Origin: Nitrosospira briensis
GTDB lineage: Bacteria > Pseudomonadota > Gammaproteobacteria > Burkholderiales > Nitrosomonadaceae
Length of the DNA: 64,000 nucleotides
NCBI RefSeq assembly: GCF_900115125.1
Contig: NZ_FOVJ01000002.1
Span: forward strand, 310,001-374,000
Reading direction: 5' to 3'
A model generated the notes under the pieces. The model was not told where the DNA came from, did not search any database, and saw nothing but the letters and a program-made list of their open reading frames with translations. The first letter of the stretch is position 1. Each line of letters starts with the position of its first letter. Shown in pieces: positions 48,894 to 60,175 of the stretch. The position numbers and the translations under genes are program-made.

Positions 48894-50063
48894 ATGCGTG
48901 CATGGGTTCTTCCCGAATATATTGAGGACATCCTGCCTGCCGAGGCATTCCGCATCGAGATGATGCGTCGACGCGTCATGGATTGGCTGTTTGCACATGG
49001 CTATGAACTCGTCGGCCCCCCCTTGCTGGAATATGTGGAATCGCTACTGAAGGGCAGCGGCGGCGGCACTGATTTGCGCATGTTTAAAGTAGTGGATCAG
49101 CTCAGCGGCCGGATGATGGGCTTGCGTGCGGACATGACGCCTCAGGTCGCGCGTATCGATGCGCATTTGCTGAACCGCAAGGGTATCACGCGGCTTTGTT
49201 ACGCAGGCACGGTGTTGCATACGGTGCCCTCCGGTTTGACCCGCACGCGAGAGCCGCTGCAGGTTGGCGCGGAACTTTATGGCCACAGCGGGCTGGAAAG
49301 CGATCTGGAAGTCCAGCGGCTTATGCTGCAATGTCTGGCGATAGCCGGAGTTGGTAAAATTCATCTTGATCTCGGTCACGTCGCGGTATTTCGGGGTCTG
49401 GTCAGGGGCGCGGGAATTCCGGCTGAGCTGGAAAGGGAATTATTCGGTGTATTGCAGGCAAAGGATATATCGGCACTGGAGAAGCTTTGCGGCGGCCTCG
49501 ATAAGCAGGTGGACAAACCTGTGGTGCAGGCGCTATTGCTGCTGCCTGAACTATATGGCGATGACAAGACCCTGCGCCGTGCGCGCAAATCTCTCCCGAA
49601 TTATCCGGAAATCATGACGGCGCTGGATGAACTGGAAATGGTTGGGGCGGAGTTGGGTCCGCTCGTGGATACGCTGGCGTTTGACCTGGCTGATCTGCGA
49701 GGCTATCACTATCACAGCGGCATGGTTTTCGCGGCATATACAGGTAGCAGTTCCAACGCGATTGCGATGGGTGGACGCTACGACGAAGTCGGAAAAGCGT
49801 TTGGAAGATCCCGTCCGGCTACCGGGTTCAGTATGGACTTACGGGAACTGTCCGGGTTGGTGGAACCCGGTCTCTATCCCAAGGGAATCCTGGCTCCTTA
49901 TGCGAAAGGGGATAAGGCGCTTGAAAGAAGAATTGAACAGCTTCGTAGTGAAGGCGAAGTCGTAGTGGTGGAATTGCCTGGGCATGAGAATGACGAAAGT
50001 GTTTTTAACTGCGACAGGAAACTGATGCTGGAACGCAATGTTTGGTCGGTAACAAAAATCTGA
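48894..50063 (+). CDS. hisZ: ATP phosphoribosyltransferase regulatory subunit
   Basis: A 389-residue class II synthetase-like protein that partners a short HisG to make the first enzyme of histidine synthesis. It shows the HisRS-like core (LPEYIEDILPAEAF start; LRADMTPQVARIDAHLL near residue 78; AMGGRYDEVGKAFGRSRPATGFSMDL near residue 300) but no anticodon-binding domain. An ATG at 48876 is possible; the one at 48894 gives the family MRAWVLPEYIED start. No hisG is in the window. Its position between hflC and purA is the betaproteobacterial norm. Confidence 0.95.
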   Translation: MRAWVLPEYIEDILPAEAFRIEMMRRRVMDWLFAHGYELVGPPLLEYVESLLKGSGGGTDLRMFKVVDQLSGRMMGLRADMTPQVARIDAHLLNRKGITRLCYAGTVLHTVPSGLTRTREPLQVGAELYGHSGLESDLEVQRLMLQCLAIAGVGKIHLDLGHVAVFRGLVRGAGIPAELERELFGVLQAKDISALEKLCGGLDKQVDKPVVQALLLLPELYGDDKTLRRARKSLPNYPEIMTALDELEMVGAELGPLVDTLAFDLADLRGYHYHSGMVFAAYTGSSSNAIAMGGRYDEVGKAFGRSRPATGFSMDLRELSGLVEPGLYPKGILAPYAKGDKALERRIEQLRSEGEVVVVELPGHENDESVFNCDRKLMLERNVWSVTKI

Positions 50064-50140
50064 CGTGAATATCGGCAGACACGCAGGAAAAGCGCTCTGG
50101 TTGAGCATCCCTTGAATCTCCGGGCTCGGCGGTGTATTAA

Positions 50141-51466
<1,326 letters not shown>

Positions 51467-51529
51467 CTATCCTTATCCTCTTGATTTCAGGTCCTGGCAT
51501 CAGATGGGCAGCTCGCGTGTGTCTTTGCC

Positions 51530-52000
51530 GTGAGCGCTGAAGAAACAAAAAACAGTATGAACGGCTGCACGTTGCGCATCGCCAACTGGCAAAACGATAG
51601 CGGAGCGTTACGCGCAATACGGGAAGCTGTTTTTATCCACGAGCAGGGCATCCCTCCCGAATTGGAATGGGATGAAATTGACGCGAATTGTATCCACGTA
51701 CTCGCCATGGATTCAGCGGGAAAACCGATCGGAACTGCCCGGCTCTCAAGCGACGGCTCGATCGGGCGCATGGCGGTGCTTAAGGATTGGCGAGGCAAAG
51801 GCGTGGGCAGCGCACTCGTGCAATGCCTGCTAGGGGAGGCGCGGAGCCGGCAGATAAAGCAGATCGGTCTGAACGCGCAAACATATGCTGTCGGGTTTTA
51901 TCTCAAATTTGATTTTCAACCAGCGGGGGAAGAGTTCCTGGATGCTGCGATTCCCCATGTCAGAATGGTTTTGCGATTATCGACTGACATGGTTGAATAG
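51530..52000 (+). CDS. GNAT family N-acetyltransferase
   Basis: About 156 residues with the GNAT fold. REAVFIHEQGIPPELEWDE is the start typical of ElaA/YjcF-like members; IGRMAVLKDWRGKGVGSALV holds the acetyl-CoA pyrophosphate loop (R/Q-x-x-G-x-G/A). The substrate is unknown. The frame starts at a GTG (51530); an ATG at 51557 (MNGCTLRIANW) is an equal choice. It lies 63 bases after purA and may be read through from it. Confidence 0.85.
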   Translation: MSAEETKNSMNGCTLRIANWQNDSGALRAIREAVFIHEQGIPPELEWDEIDANCIHVLAMDSAGKPIGTARLSSDGSIGRMAVLKDWRGKGVGSALVQCLLGEARSRQIKQIGLNAQTYAVGFYLKFDFQPAGEEFLDAAIPHVRMVLRLSTDMVE

Positions 52001-52134
52001 TCATTTCCCCTGGAAGTCACACGGTAGCTCTCCGCCAGGCATCCTTCTGCCGTATCTGACGATTTCCCGGAGCAGACCGCATTTGTTTGGGAGACGCTAC
52101 TGTTAAACAGACAAATCACGATAAAAACGCATGA

Positions 52135-53475
52135 TCAAAATGGAACCGTGAAATCGAGGGATAACACCACCTGGTCTTTCTTTCCCCCGAAGGGACGATA
52201 ACTTGCTCCATGCAGCGCGTCCACGTTGTCATACCGTACGTTCGGCCGAACATTAAACTGTTGTATCGGCTTCCAGTCTAGCTTCAATGTTTTAGCCGCT
52301 TTCCAGTTCATACCCACGGTCACGGCATAATAATCGGCAGGTACGCTCGTGCTATTGCCGAGCTCGCCGCGACCCAGCGCGTAACTCAATCCCCGATTGT
52401 TTGTGGCGGCTGCCACCCGGCCGGGCGAAAATACGCGGAAACCGTCCCTATCACGGAACCACTCACCACGGACACCGATCGATAGGTCGGACGTAAGATC
52501 GTAGTACAAATGCGTATTAATGCCATACCACTCGGCATTCTTGTTCACCCCGTTCAATAAAACCCCTCCCGCGTAGCCGTGGTCATGCTGGAAAACAAAA
52601 TGCGTCTTGGGCGTGAACCTGTGCTTCAGCACAATGCTGTACATTCCCCACGGTTCGTTGCTTCTTGTCGACGTCTCGCTATAGGTGCCGCTGATATTGG
52701 CCGAACTGCCCATGTCGTCGCTGGTCCAGGTAATACCGCCTATCCCTCCCCAGTTACCCAACTGCTTATCGAATCCCCCATCCCAGCCGCCGGTTGCACT
52801 CCCGGTAATAACCCCGCCCATAATCGACCAGTTCCCATTAACGTTGTAGTTACCCAAGGCACCCGTATGTGTAAAAGGCTCCCCGTACTGCATTGTGTAG
52901 GCGTGCGTATAAAAGAAATTATCCGGGGCCGGAACCGATTCATAACCGATTGGCGTATAAAAATGGCCGAGTTTGACATTCAAGCCGTTACCGACCGGCA
53001 CATAAGCCTCCGCGTACGCCTGGGGAAAGGCTATCCCGTAGTATCGGGTTGAAGCACAGCATATATCAAGATCCCAATTGCTTCTCTGTAGTGGCTGGCC
53101 GGTATTCACATCGAATGAGGGAACACCATAAGCCTGGGTAAAAATGGCATCGGTGCCAAACATGAAGTCAAAACGGCCGCCAAAATCCCAGGCGCTGCCT
53201 TCCGCGACCACGGGCCGTTGTATATATATATTGAACTGATTCAGTTGAAATCGGTTCGAACGGTCCGCAAAAGTCACCGGACCATTGAACCCGCTTGCCT
53301 GACCTGGATTAAAAGTCGCCCCCCCATTGATCCAGCCGCCTATTCTTATCCCGCTATCCTTAAACCAATCCATCGCGGCATTCGCATGAGCATTGGATGA
53401 GCTGAGAATGGTTGCAAACAGGCTAAGCGCGGAAGCAAATACTATCTGGCTTCCCCGGATGGGCGAGCACGGCAT
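52135..53475 (-). CDS. Outer-membrane beta-barrel porin (BBP2-like), copy 1
   Basis: A 446-residue protein with a signal peptide (FASALSLFATILSSSNAHA) and a barrel-like body ending in Phe (VVLSLDFTVPF). It begins with GGWINGG and has NRFQLNQFNIYIQR, GGRFDFMFGTD and GLNVKLGHFYTPIGYES, a pattern of the putative beta-barrel porin-2 group. An unusual Cys pair (DICCAS) is present near residue 135. It is closely similar along its whole length to the gene at 54028-55353, so they are paralogs. GGGGAAT precedes the ATG. The solute is unknown. An array of 11-bp repeats lies about 80-105 bases upstream. Confidence 0.82.
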   Translation of the reverse strand: MPCSPIRGSQIVFASALSLFATILSSSNAHANAAMDWFKDSGIRIGGWINGGATFNPGQASGFNGPVTFADRSNRFQLNQFNIYIQRPVVAEGSAWDFGGRFDFMFGTDAIFTQAYGVPSFDVNTGQPLQRSNWDLDICCASTRYYGIAFPQAYAEAYVPVGNGLNVKLGHFYTPIGYESVPAPDNFFYTHAYTMQYGEPFTHTGALGNYNVNGNWSIMGGVITGSATGGWDGGFDKQLGNWGGIGGITWTSDDMGSSANISGTYSETSTRSNEPWGMYSIVLKHRFTPKTHFVFQHDHGYAGGVLLNGVNKNAEWYGINTHLYYDLTSDLSIGVRGEWFRDRDGFRVFSPGRVAAATNNRGLSYALGRGELGNSTSVPADYYAVTVGMNWKAAKTLKLDWKPIQQFNVRPNVRYDNVDALHGASYRPFGGKKDQVVLSLDFTVPF

Positions 53476-54027
53476 AAGCTATTCCCCTGAATAAAACACT
53501 ACAATTAGAATTGTTATTTCCCCAAAACGTAACATGTGATATATGAATTAATTGTGATTTTTTTGTGAGAAATTTGTGAAAACTAAATTTTATTCGAAGA
53601 GGTGTAAGCCATCCCCTAGTACCCTAAAGCCGCCCGGCTTCGCACGCGCCCCAACCATGAGATTCACCTGCGGTTAATCTCAACAAAAAACCACCTATGA
53701 CCAATTATCTTGACAAGTGTTGTAAATCAAATATTACTCCATCTATGATTGAAACCTTCATTCTATTTACATAGAAGAGGTGCGTGAGGAAAACACGCGG
53801 GCCAGGATGGCAGGGGCCGCCCCAGGGAGCGGAACACAAGGAAGAATTAGCGGAGTAAAAAGGAATTGCCGGTGGGCGAACACGCCGGCTAAATCCTGTT
53901 TTCTGCTACTGGCGCCGTCATGACCGTCTCGCGCCCGTAGTTCTTGAGGCAAGGCGGATAGCGAACCGTATTCTTCCGCTCTTTCTTGAACCTGCCTGAT
54001 TCATGACTCCTGGTTGGAATCACACGA
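53476..54027. other. Regulatory intergenic region between the two porins
   Basis: About 550 bases, AT-rich near the copy 1 porin start. It holds the phased TTGTGA repeats (listed separately) and a small inverted repeat TTCTAT-TTAC-ATAGAA (near 53763-53778). A 61-codon minus-strand frame in 53767-53952 has no supporting features and I do not call it. Confidence 0.5.
53552..53579 (-). repeat. Three TTGTGA repeats at exact 11-bp spacing
   Basis: On the plus strand TTGTGA starts at 53552, 53563 and 53574 (TCACAA read in the porin direction). A looser fourth unit (TCATAT) follows. One copy per helical turn is the pattern of sites for OmpR/PhoB-family response regulators, which bind tandem direct repeats. 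It lies 77-104 bases before the porin start, suited to an activator. Confidence 0.5.
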
Positions 54028-55353
54028 TCAGAAAGGGATCGTTGCGTCGAGGGAGAACAGGATTTGGTCTTTCCGATTATCGAAGGGACGGTGTGATTGA
54101 TCGATGCCATCCGCTCTGTCATAACGAATATTGGGGCGAATGTTCAGCTTTTGCATTAGCTTCCAGTCCATCTTCAGCCTTTTCGCCGGCTTCCAGTTCA
54201 TGCCCACGGTAACTGCGTAATAATCCGCGGGTGCACTGACGGGTGCAAAGGCCCCCGCAAAACTGTGTCCGGTGTTATCGGTAGCGGCAACGACCCGGAA
54301 TGGCGAGTAGACTCTGAAACCGTCCCTGTCGCGAAACCATTCCCCACGAATCCCGATGGACAGGTCATTCAGAAGATCGTAATACAAATGCGTGTTGATG
54401 CCATACCATTCCGCATTCCTGGGCGCGCCATTCAGCAAAACACCACCTGCATAGCCATGGACGTGATGCAGAACCAGATGCGTTTTAGGGGTGACTCTAT
54501 GCTGCAGTACGACATTGTACATGCCCCAGGGCCTATTGCTTCGCGTGGAGATTTCGCTGTACGTGCCCGTGATATTGACTGAAGTTCTCCTGTCATCACT
54601 TGCCCACGTAATGCCGCCCAGGCCGCCCCAGTTACTCAACTGTTTGTCAAAACCTCCATCCCATCCCCCGGTAGCGCTGCCGGTAATTGCGCCACCCATG
54701 ACAGACCAGTTTGCGTTGACCGTATAGTTACCAACGAATCCTGTATGGGTAAACGGCTCGCCATTGTTGAAGGTATAGGCATGCGTGTAGAAAAAATTGT
54801 CGGGCGCCGGGACTGTTTCGTAACCGGTCGGAGAGTAAAAATGGCCCACCTTGACGTTGAGACCGTTTCCTACCGGCAAATAGGCTTCCAAATAAGCCTG
54901 CGGAAGCGCAATACCGTAGGTACGGGTCGAAGAGCAGCATAAATCGAGATCCCAGTTCCCCCTGTCCAGCGGCTGGCCGGAATTCACATCAAAGGGAGGT
55001 ACGCCGAAAGCCTGGGTATAAATAGAGTCAGTGCCAAACATGAAATCGAAGCGCCCGCCCAGGTCGAACGCCTTGCCTTCCGTTACCACTGTGCGCTGGA
55101 TATATATGTTGAATTGATTCAGTTGAAACCGGTTAGCACGATCGGCGAACGTAACGGAGCCGTTATATCCGTTGGCCGGATTGCTCGGGTTATAGGTTGC
55201 TCCGCCATTTATCCACCCTCCGATCCTCACGCCGCTATCCCTGAACCGGTCTATTATGTTGGTAGCACAAACATCGCTTGAGTTCATGGCTGTTGACAGC
55301 AGGCAGGCCGCCGCTAACAGAATATGGAGTTTGCATTGTGAAATGCATTTCAT
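54028..55353 (-). CDS. Outer-membrane beta-barrel porin (BBP2-like), copy 2
   Basis: About 441 residues, paralog of copy 1. Shared blocks include GVRIGGWINGGATYNP, NRFQLNQFNIYIQRTVV, PAPDNFFYTHAYT and the Cys pair (DLCCSSTR); the C terminus is Phe (LFSLDATIPF). The signal peptide is LHILLAAACLLSTAMNSSDVCA. I use the ATG at 55353, preceded by AAGGAAAC; the frame extends to 55407. It lies about 110 bases after the ilvA stop on the same strand, unlike copy 1, which has its own long upstream region, so the two copies are probably regulated differently. Confidence 0.82.
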   Translation of the reverse strand: MKCISQCKLHILLAAACLLSTAMNSSDVCATNIIDRFRDSGVRIGGWINGGATYNPSNPANGYNGSVTFADRANRFQLNQFNIYIQRTVVTEGKAFDLGGRFDFMFGTDSIYTQAFGVPPFDVNSGQPLDRGNWDLDLCCSSTRTYGIALPQAYLEAYLPVGNGLNVKVGHFYSPTGYETVPAPDNFFYTHAYTFNNGEPFTHTGFVGNYTVNANWSVMGGAITGSATGGWDGGFDKQLSNWGGLGGITWASDDRRTSVNITGTYSEISTRSNRPWGMYNVVLQHRVTPKTHLVLHHVHGYAGGVLLNGAPRNAEWYGINTHLYYDLLNDLSIGIRGEWFRDRDGFRVYSPFRVVAATDNTGHSFAGAFAPVSAPADYYAVTVGMNWKPAKRLKMDWKLMQKLNIRPNIRYDRADGIDQSHRPFDNRKDQILFSLDATIPF

Positions 55354-55464
55354 TTTTTTTGTTTCCTTAGTTCCCCAGACATAAGGATTTGAAGCCGTAC
55401 CATACAACCGGATCAGTGTTCGGCTTCGGGAGACTCGCCGTATTCAGCGAGAACAAGAACGCGT

Positions 55465-56976
55465 CTACCCCAGGAACAATTTATAGGCCGGATTCTCGCT
55501 TTCATCCCAGTAGCGGTTGTCGAGCTGGCTGAGAAACCTTTTGAACTCAACTTTCTCTTCAAGTGGAACTTCCAGGCCCACCAGCACGCGGCCATAGTCG
55601 GCGCCATGATTGCGGTAGTGGAACAGGCTGATATTCCAGTGATGGCTCATGCTGTTCAGGAATTTCATGAGTGCGCCCGGTCGGTCAGGAAACTCGAAAC
55701 GATAGAGAAGCTCGTTTTTAATATCGCGTGCGCGCCCCCCTACGAGATGCCGTATATGCAGCTTCGCCATTTCATTGTCACTCAAATCCTCCGTGCGCAA
55801 GCCGCTTCTCTCCAGGCTTTCGATAAGTTTTGCTGCTTCGCCGCGGTTACGCACGGAGACGGCGACAAACACATGCGCCTCTTTCGGATCCGCGTAGCGG
55901 TAGTTGAATTCGGTGATGCTTTTTGCGCCCAACATGGAGCAAAATTTCTTGAAACTGCCCGGCTCTTCCGGGATCGTTACCGCCATCACCGCTTCCCGCT
56001 GCTCGCCGAGCTCCGCCCGTTCAGACACATGACGCAGCCGGTCGAAATTCATATTGGCGCCGGAGCAGATTGCGACCAGGTTTTTACCGCGTATCCTCTC
56101 TCGTCTGGCATACGCCTTCGCGCCTGCCACGGACAGCGCGCCGGATGGCTCCAGGATGGCGCGGGTATCCTCGAACACATCCTTGATTGCGGCACAGATG
56201 GCGTCGGTATCCACCAGTATGATTTCGTCCACCAGTTCCCGGCACAGTCGGAAGGTTTCTCTTCCGACCTGCTTTACCGCCACGCCATCCGCAAACGATC
56301 CGACCTGCGCAAGCTTGACGCGGCGCTTTTGTCTTAATGACTGATACATGGAATCCGCATCAACCGGTTCGACTCCGATAATCCTGATTTCGGGATAAAG
56401 CTTCTTTACGTAGGCAGCCACGCCGGATATGAGCCCGCCGCCGCCTACCGGGGCGAATATGGCATGGATAACGCCAGTATGCTGACGAAGGATTTCCATG
56501 CCGATCGTACCCTGTCCTGCGATGACATCGGGATCATCGTATGGATGCACGAATGTCGCGTCCTCGTCGGCCGCGAATTTCAACGCATGAGCATAGGCCT
56601 CGTCATAGGAATCTCCATGGGATATAACGCTCGCGCCCCGAGCCTCGACCGCCTGCAGCTTGATTTGCGGCGTGGTGACCGGCATCACGATGGTGGCGCG
56701 GCAATTCAACCGTTGCGCCGCAAGCGCTACACCCTGCGCATGGTTACCCGCGGAAGCCGTCACCACGCCGCGCTTGAGTACGGCAGGAGACAGCTTGACC
56801 ATCTTGTTGTAGGCTCCACGCAACTTGAAGGAAAAAACCTCCTGCATATCTTCGCGCTTCAGCAATAGCTGATTGTTTATGCGCTCGGATAAATTCGGCG
56901 CAAGCTCCAGCTGGCTTTCTACCGCTACATCATAAACCCGAGCGGTGAGAATTCTTTCGAGGTAACTGTTTTTCAT
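55465..56976 (-). CDS. ilvA: Threonine ammonia-lyase (biosynthetic)
   Basis: A 503-residue PLP enzyme that deaminates threonine to 2-oxobutyrate for isoleucine synthesis. The PLP Lys is in [16 protein letters not shown] near residue 57, [11 protein letters not shown] follows near 85, and the phosphate-binding glycine loop is [15 protein letters not shown] near 180. Two C-terminal ACT-like regulatory domains (about 325-410 and 420-503) mark the biosynthetic, isoleucine-inhibited type. Length matches E. coli IlvA. It is divergent from rpiA. Confidence 0.97.
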   Translation of the reverse strand: MKNSYLERILTARVYDVAVESQLELAPNLSERINNQLLLKREDMQEVFSFKLRGAYNKMVKLSPAVLKRGVVTASAGNHAQGVALAAQRLNCRATIVMPVTTPQIKLQAVEARGASVISHGDSYDEAYAHALKFAADEDATFVHPYDDPDVIAGQGTIGMEILRQHTGVIHAIFAPVGGGGLISGVAAYVKKLYPEIRIIGVEPVDADSMYQSLRQKRRVKLAQVGSFADGVAVKQVGRETFRLCRELVDEIILVDTDAICAAIKDVFEDTRAILEPSGALSVAGAKAYARRERIRGKNLVAICSGANMNFDRLRHVSERAELGEQREAVMAVTIPEEPGSFKKFCSMLGAKSITEFNYRYADPKEAHVFVAVSVRNRGEAAKLIESLERSGLRTEDLSDNEMAKLHIRHLVGGRARDIKNELLYRFEFPDRPGALMKFLNSMSHHWNISLFHYRNHGADYGRVLVGLEVPLEEKVEFKRFLSQLDNRYWDESENPAYKLFLG

Positions 56977-57118
56977 CGAAACCGGCGCTGGGGCGATATC
57001 AGGAATTCAGCATTTTAGCATGCGGGAAAACTCTAAATGCCCAGCTTCATTGTTAAAATTGGCGGATAGTATTATCCTCATAAATAATCGATACTCTTTT
57101 ACCCACAAAAATAACATC

Positions 57119-57778
57119 ATGACGCAAGACGAGCAAAAACGCGCGGTCGCCCAAGCCGCTATCCAGCATGTCCCCTTCGATTGCATAGTCGGCGTGGGTA
57201 CCGGTTCCACCGCGAATTACTTCATAGACGAGCTGGCCCGGATCAAGCATAAAATCCGGGGAGCGGTGGCGAGCTCGGAGGCAACGGCGCACCGGCTTCG
57301 CAGCCATGACATTGAAGTGATGGACCTGAATGGTGTCGACGAACTCCCGGTATACGTGGATGGCACAGACGAAATCACCGAGTACCTGCACATGATAAAA
57401 GGCGGCGGCGGCGCACTGACTCGAGAGAAAATTGTCGCGGCGGTGGCAAAAAAATTCATTTGTATTGCCGACAAAAGCAAGCTTGTCAATATACTCGGCA
57501 AGTTTCCACTACCCGTGGAGGTTATTCCCATGGCCCGGAGTTATGTGGCACGCGAGATAACCCGGTTGGGCGGGCAACCCAGCCTGCGCCATGGATTCAT
57601 CACTGACAATGGCAACATGATCCTGGATGTCCATAACATGCAAATCCTGAACCCGGTTGAACTGGAGGCAACAATCAATCAGATCACCGGCGTCGTGACC
57701 AACGGTTTATTTGCAAAGCGAGGAGCCGATGTATTGCTATTGAGCAGTGATGACGGTGTCCGGACAATTGTTGTCTGA
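57119..57778 (+). CDS. rpiA: Ribose-5-phosphate isomerase A
   Basis: A 219-residue enzyme interconverting ribose-5-phosphate and ribulose-5-phosphate. Motifs [15 protein letters not shown] near residue 23, DGTDEI near 80 and [14 protein letters not shown] near 92 include the catalytic Asp, Glu and Lys. Length equals E. coli RpiA. The frame opens 33 codons earlier, but the ATG at 57119 matches the family N terminus. With tkt, gnd and zwf it supplies the pentose phosphate steps seen in the window. Confidence 0.96.
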   Translation: MTQDEQKRAVAQAAIQHVPFDCIVGVGTGSTANYFIDELARIKHKIRGAVASSEATAHRLRSHDIEVMDLNGVDELPVYVDGTDEITEYLHMIKGGGGALTREKIVAAVAKKFICIADKSKLVNILGKFPLPVEVIPMARSYVAREITRLGGQPSLRHGFITDNGNMILDVHNMQILNPVELEATINQITGVVTNGLFAKRGADVLLLSSDDGVRTIVV

Positions 57779-57859
57779 TATCAGCAGCAATAAAAATGTC
57801 ACAGTCGGCCGGTACGATTCCCGGTCATTCTTAACTTCCAAGCTATCAGCAGGTGTGCA

Positions 57860-58567
57860 ATGGCAAGCAGCGAACATATCTCCAAGCAGTTTGACGCCGA
57901 TCTCGAGGCCGTACGCACGCGCGTATTGCATATGGGCGGATTTGTGGAAGAGCAGATCGAGAAGGCGATTGAGGCGCTGACAACCGGCAACGAGAGCTTG
58001 ATAGAAAACATTATCGCCGACGATCACCGCGTCAATGCAATGGAGGTGTCGATAGACGAGATCTGCAGCCAGATCATCGCTCGCAGACAGCCGGCTGCCG
58101 GTGATTTACGTATGATAATGACGGTAATCAAAACCATCACGGATCTGGAGCGCATCGGTGATGAAGCAGAGAAAATTGCCCGCATGGCCAAGCTGATCTA
58201 TCAAACCGACCGCATGCATATGCCGCGTTTCGTCGAAATCAGACATGTTGCTCACATCGCGCTGGAAATGCTTCACAAGTCGCTGGATGCATTTGCCCGC
58301 CTCGACCTTACGGCCGCGGCCCAGGTCGTGCGCGAGGACGAAAAGGTGGATGAGGAGTTCCGTTCCATCATGCGCCAGCTGATCACCTTCATGATGGAAG
58401 ATCCACGTAAAATTTCGACCGCCCTGGAAATCCTGTTTATAGCAAAAGCCGTCGAACGCATTGGCGATCACGCCAAGAATATGTCGGAATACGTGGTATA
58501 CATGGTCAAGGGCAGGGATGTGCGTCATGTAACCGTTGAAGAGATCGAGCGTGAAGTAAGGGACTAG
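57860..58567 (+). CDS. phoU: Phosphate signalling protein PhoU
   Basis: A 235-residue all-helical protein with two PhoU repeats; the repeated signature (RIGDEAEKIARMA near 95; RIGDHAKNMSEYVVYMVKG near 198) holds the metal-binding E/D-x3-D residues. PhoU links the Pst transporter to the PhoR sensor and limits phosphate uptake. No pst or phoBR genes lie beside it; instead ppx follows 36 bases later, tying it to polyphosphate turnover. Confidence 0.95.
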   Translation: MASSEHISKQFDADLEAVRTRVLHMGGFVEEQIEKAIEALTTGNESLIENIIADDHRVNAMEVSIDEICSQIIARRQPAAGDLRMIMTVIKTITDLERIGDEAEKIARMAKLIYQTDRMHMPRFVEIRHVAHIALEMLHKSLDAFARLDLTAAAQVVREDEKVDEEFRSIMRQLITFMMEDPRKISTALEILFIAKAVERIGDHAKNMSEYVVYMVKGRDVRHVTVEEIEREVRD

Positions 58568-58603
58568 CCGGCCGGCAACCTTCGGTATCCTTAAACGGAA
58601 GTC

Positions 58604-60160
58604 ATGATCGAATACTCCACTCTTGCGGCAGTCGACCTCGGCTCCAACAGCTTTCGTCTACAGGTGGCACGGGTGGAAGGCAAACAGCTTTATCCACTGG
58701 ACAGTTTACGGGAAATGGTACGGCTCGCGGCAGGCCTTACAGCCGACAAGCGATTAGATGAGGATTCCCAGGCGCGTGCGCTGGATTGTCTGAAACGTTT
58801 TGGTGAGCGTCTAAGGGGGTTTCCTCCGCATGCAGTGCGCGCGGTCGGCACGAATACGCTTAGAGTAGCGAGGAACGCGTCGGTATTTCTCAAAAAAGCC
58901 GAGGCTGCCATTGGGTTTCCGATTGAAATTATTGCAGGGCGCGAGGAAGCACGGCTTATTTATCTGGGCGTAGCCCATGGCCTTCCAGCCTCTGCGAATG
59001 CCCGCCTTGTGATGGACATCGGAGGCGGCTCTACCGAATTCATCATTGGGAATCGTTTGAAACCGGTCAAACTGGAAAGCCTCTATATGGGCTGTGTCAG
59101 CTACAGTCTGAATTTTTTCCCGGATGGCAAGATTACCAAGGGAGCCATGAAGCGGGCGGAACTCTCCGCGCGTGGCGAAATACAGGCTATCGCAACGGAA
59201 TTCTCCAGTATCCACTGGCAGGACGCATTCGGGTCATCCGGTACCGCGCGGGCACTGGGAGATATTATCAAGCTGAACAACTTTACTACTGCGGGCAGCG
59301 AGGGCGAAATCACCCAGGAAGGGCTGGAAAATTTTCGCGACCATCTGCTCAAGGTTGGCGATACCAGAAAATTGGAACTTGCGGGACTGCGCGCCGACAG
59401 GGCAGCAGTCATTCCAGGAGGCTTTGCCATCATGTCGGCTGCATTTTCCGAACTGGGAATCCACCGCCTGTCCCAAGCTATGGGAGCGTTGCGCCAGGGT
59501 GTGCTTTATGATTTGCTCGGACGCTTCCATAAGCACGATATGCGTGAAGTAACGGTGAGACGGTTCATGCAACGCTACCGGGTGGATTCCGCTCAGGCGA
59601 ACCGGGTGGAATCGCTGGCCCTTTTGCTGGGAGAGCAATTGCTGGAAGATTTTCCCGAGCAAGCGGAAGAATTGCTGCAAACCCTCTCATGGGCGGCCCG
59701 GCTGCATGAAGTGGGTATTTCAATCGCACATTCCGGCTATCACAAGCACTCGGCATATATCCTGGGTAATGCCGATATGCCCGGTTTTTCCAGAAGAGAA
59801 CAAGAACGCTTGAGTTCGCTGATGCTCCTGCATAGAGGTACGGCCGGCAAGGCGCGGGAACTCATCGCCTTCCCGCTCGATTTCGCCCTGCTGGGCGCCC
59901 TTCGTCTGGCGACATTGTTCCACCGCAGCCGCAGCGACATCATGATGCCACGAATGGGGATGGAAATCAGTCTGGACGATAAGGAACTGGAGCTGCACAT
60001 TGAACAGGGATGGCTGGAAAGCAATCCCCTGACCGATACTGCCCTGTCTGCGGAGATCGAGCAATGGGCCGCTCTCGGCTTCAAATTCCAGATAAAGAAG
60101 CTGGAGGAAAAGAAGGGGCTCAGTACGGGTAAATCCGCCAGAAGTACGACCGGCACATGA
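58604..60160 (+). CDS. ppx: Exopolyphosphatase (Ppx/GppA family)
   Basis: A 518-residue ASKHA-fold hydrolase removing terminal phosphate from polyphosphate. It begins LAAVDLGSNSFRLQVARVEG; the phosphate loop VMDIGGGSTEFIIG is near residue 138. The C-terminal half has an HD-like helical domain (about residues 310-500), with LSWAARLHEVGISIAHSGYHKHSAYI near residue 365. A role as pppGpp phosphatase (GppA) is possible for this family, but length and the neighbouring phoU favour Ppx. corA starts 15 bases after its stop. Confidence 0.93.
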   Translation: MIEYSTLAAVDLGSNSFRLQVARVEGKQLYPLDSLREMVRLAAGLTADKRLDEDSQARALDCLKRFGERLRGFPPHAVRAVGTNTLRVARNASVFLKKAEAAIGFPIEIIAGREEARLIYLGVAHGLPASANARLVMDIGGGSTEFIIGNRLKPVKLESLYMGCVSYSLNFFPDGKITKGAMKRAELSARGEIQAIATEFSSIHWQDAFGSSGTARALGDIIKLNNFTTAGSEGEITQEGLENFRDHLLKVGDTRKLELAGLRADRAAVIPGGFAIMSAAFSELGIHRLSQAMGALRQGVLYDLLGRFHKHDMREVTVRRFMQRYRVDSAQANRVESLALLLGEQLLEDFPEQAEELLQTLSWAARLHEVGISIAHSGYHKHSAYILGNADMPGFSRREQERLSSLMLLHRGTAGKARELIAFPLDFALLGALRLATLFHRSRSDIMMPRMGMEISLDDKELELHIEQGWLESNPLTDTALSAEIEQWAALGFKFQIKKLEEKKGLSTGKSARSTTGT

Positions 60161-60175
60161 TCGGACAGCGAGGCA

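Noticed and set aside
53767-53952. 61-codon minus-strand frame between the porins
   Set aside because: No ribosome site or recognisable sequence; likely chance.
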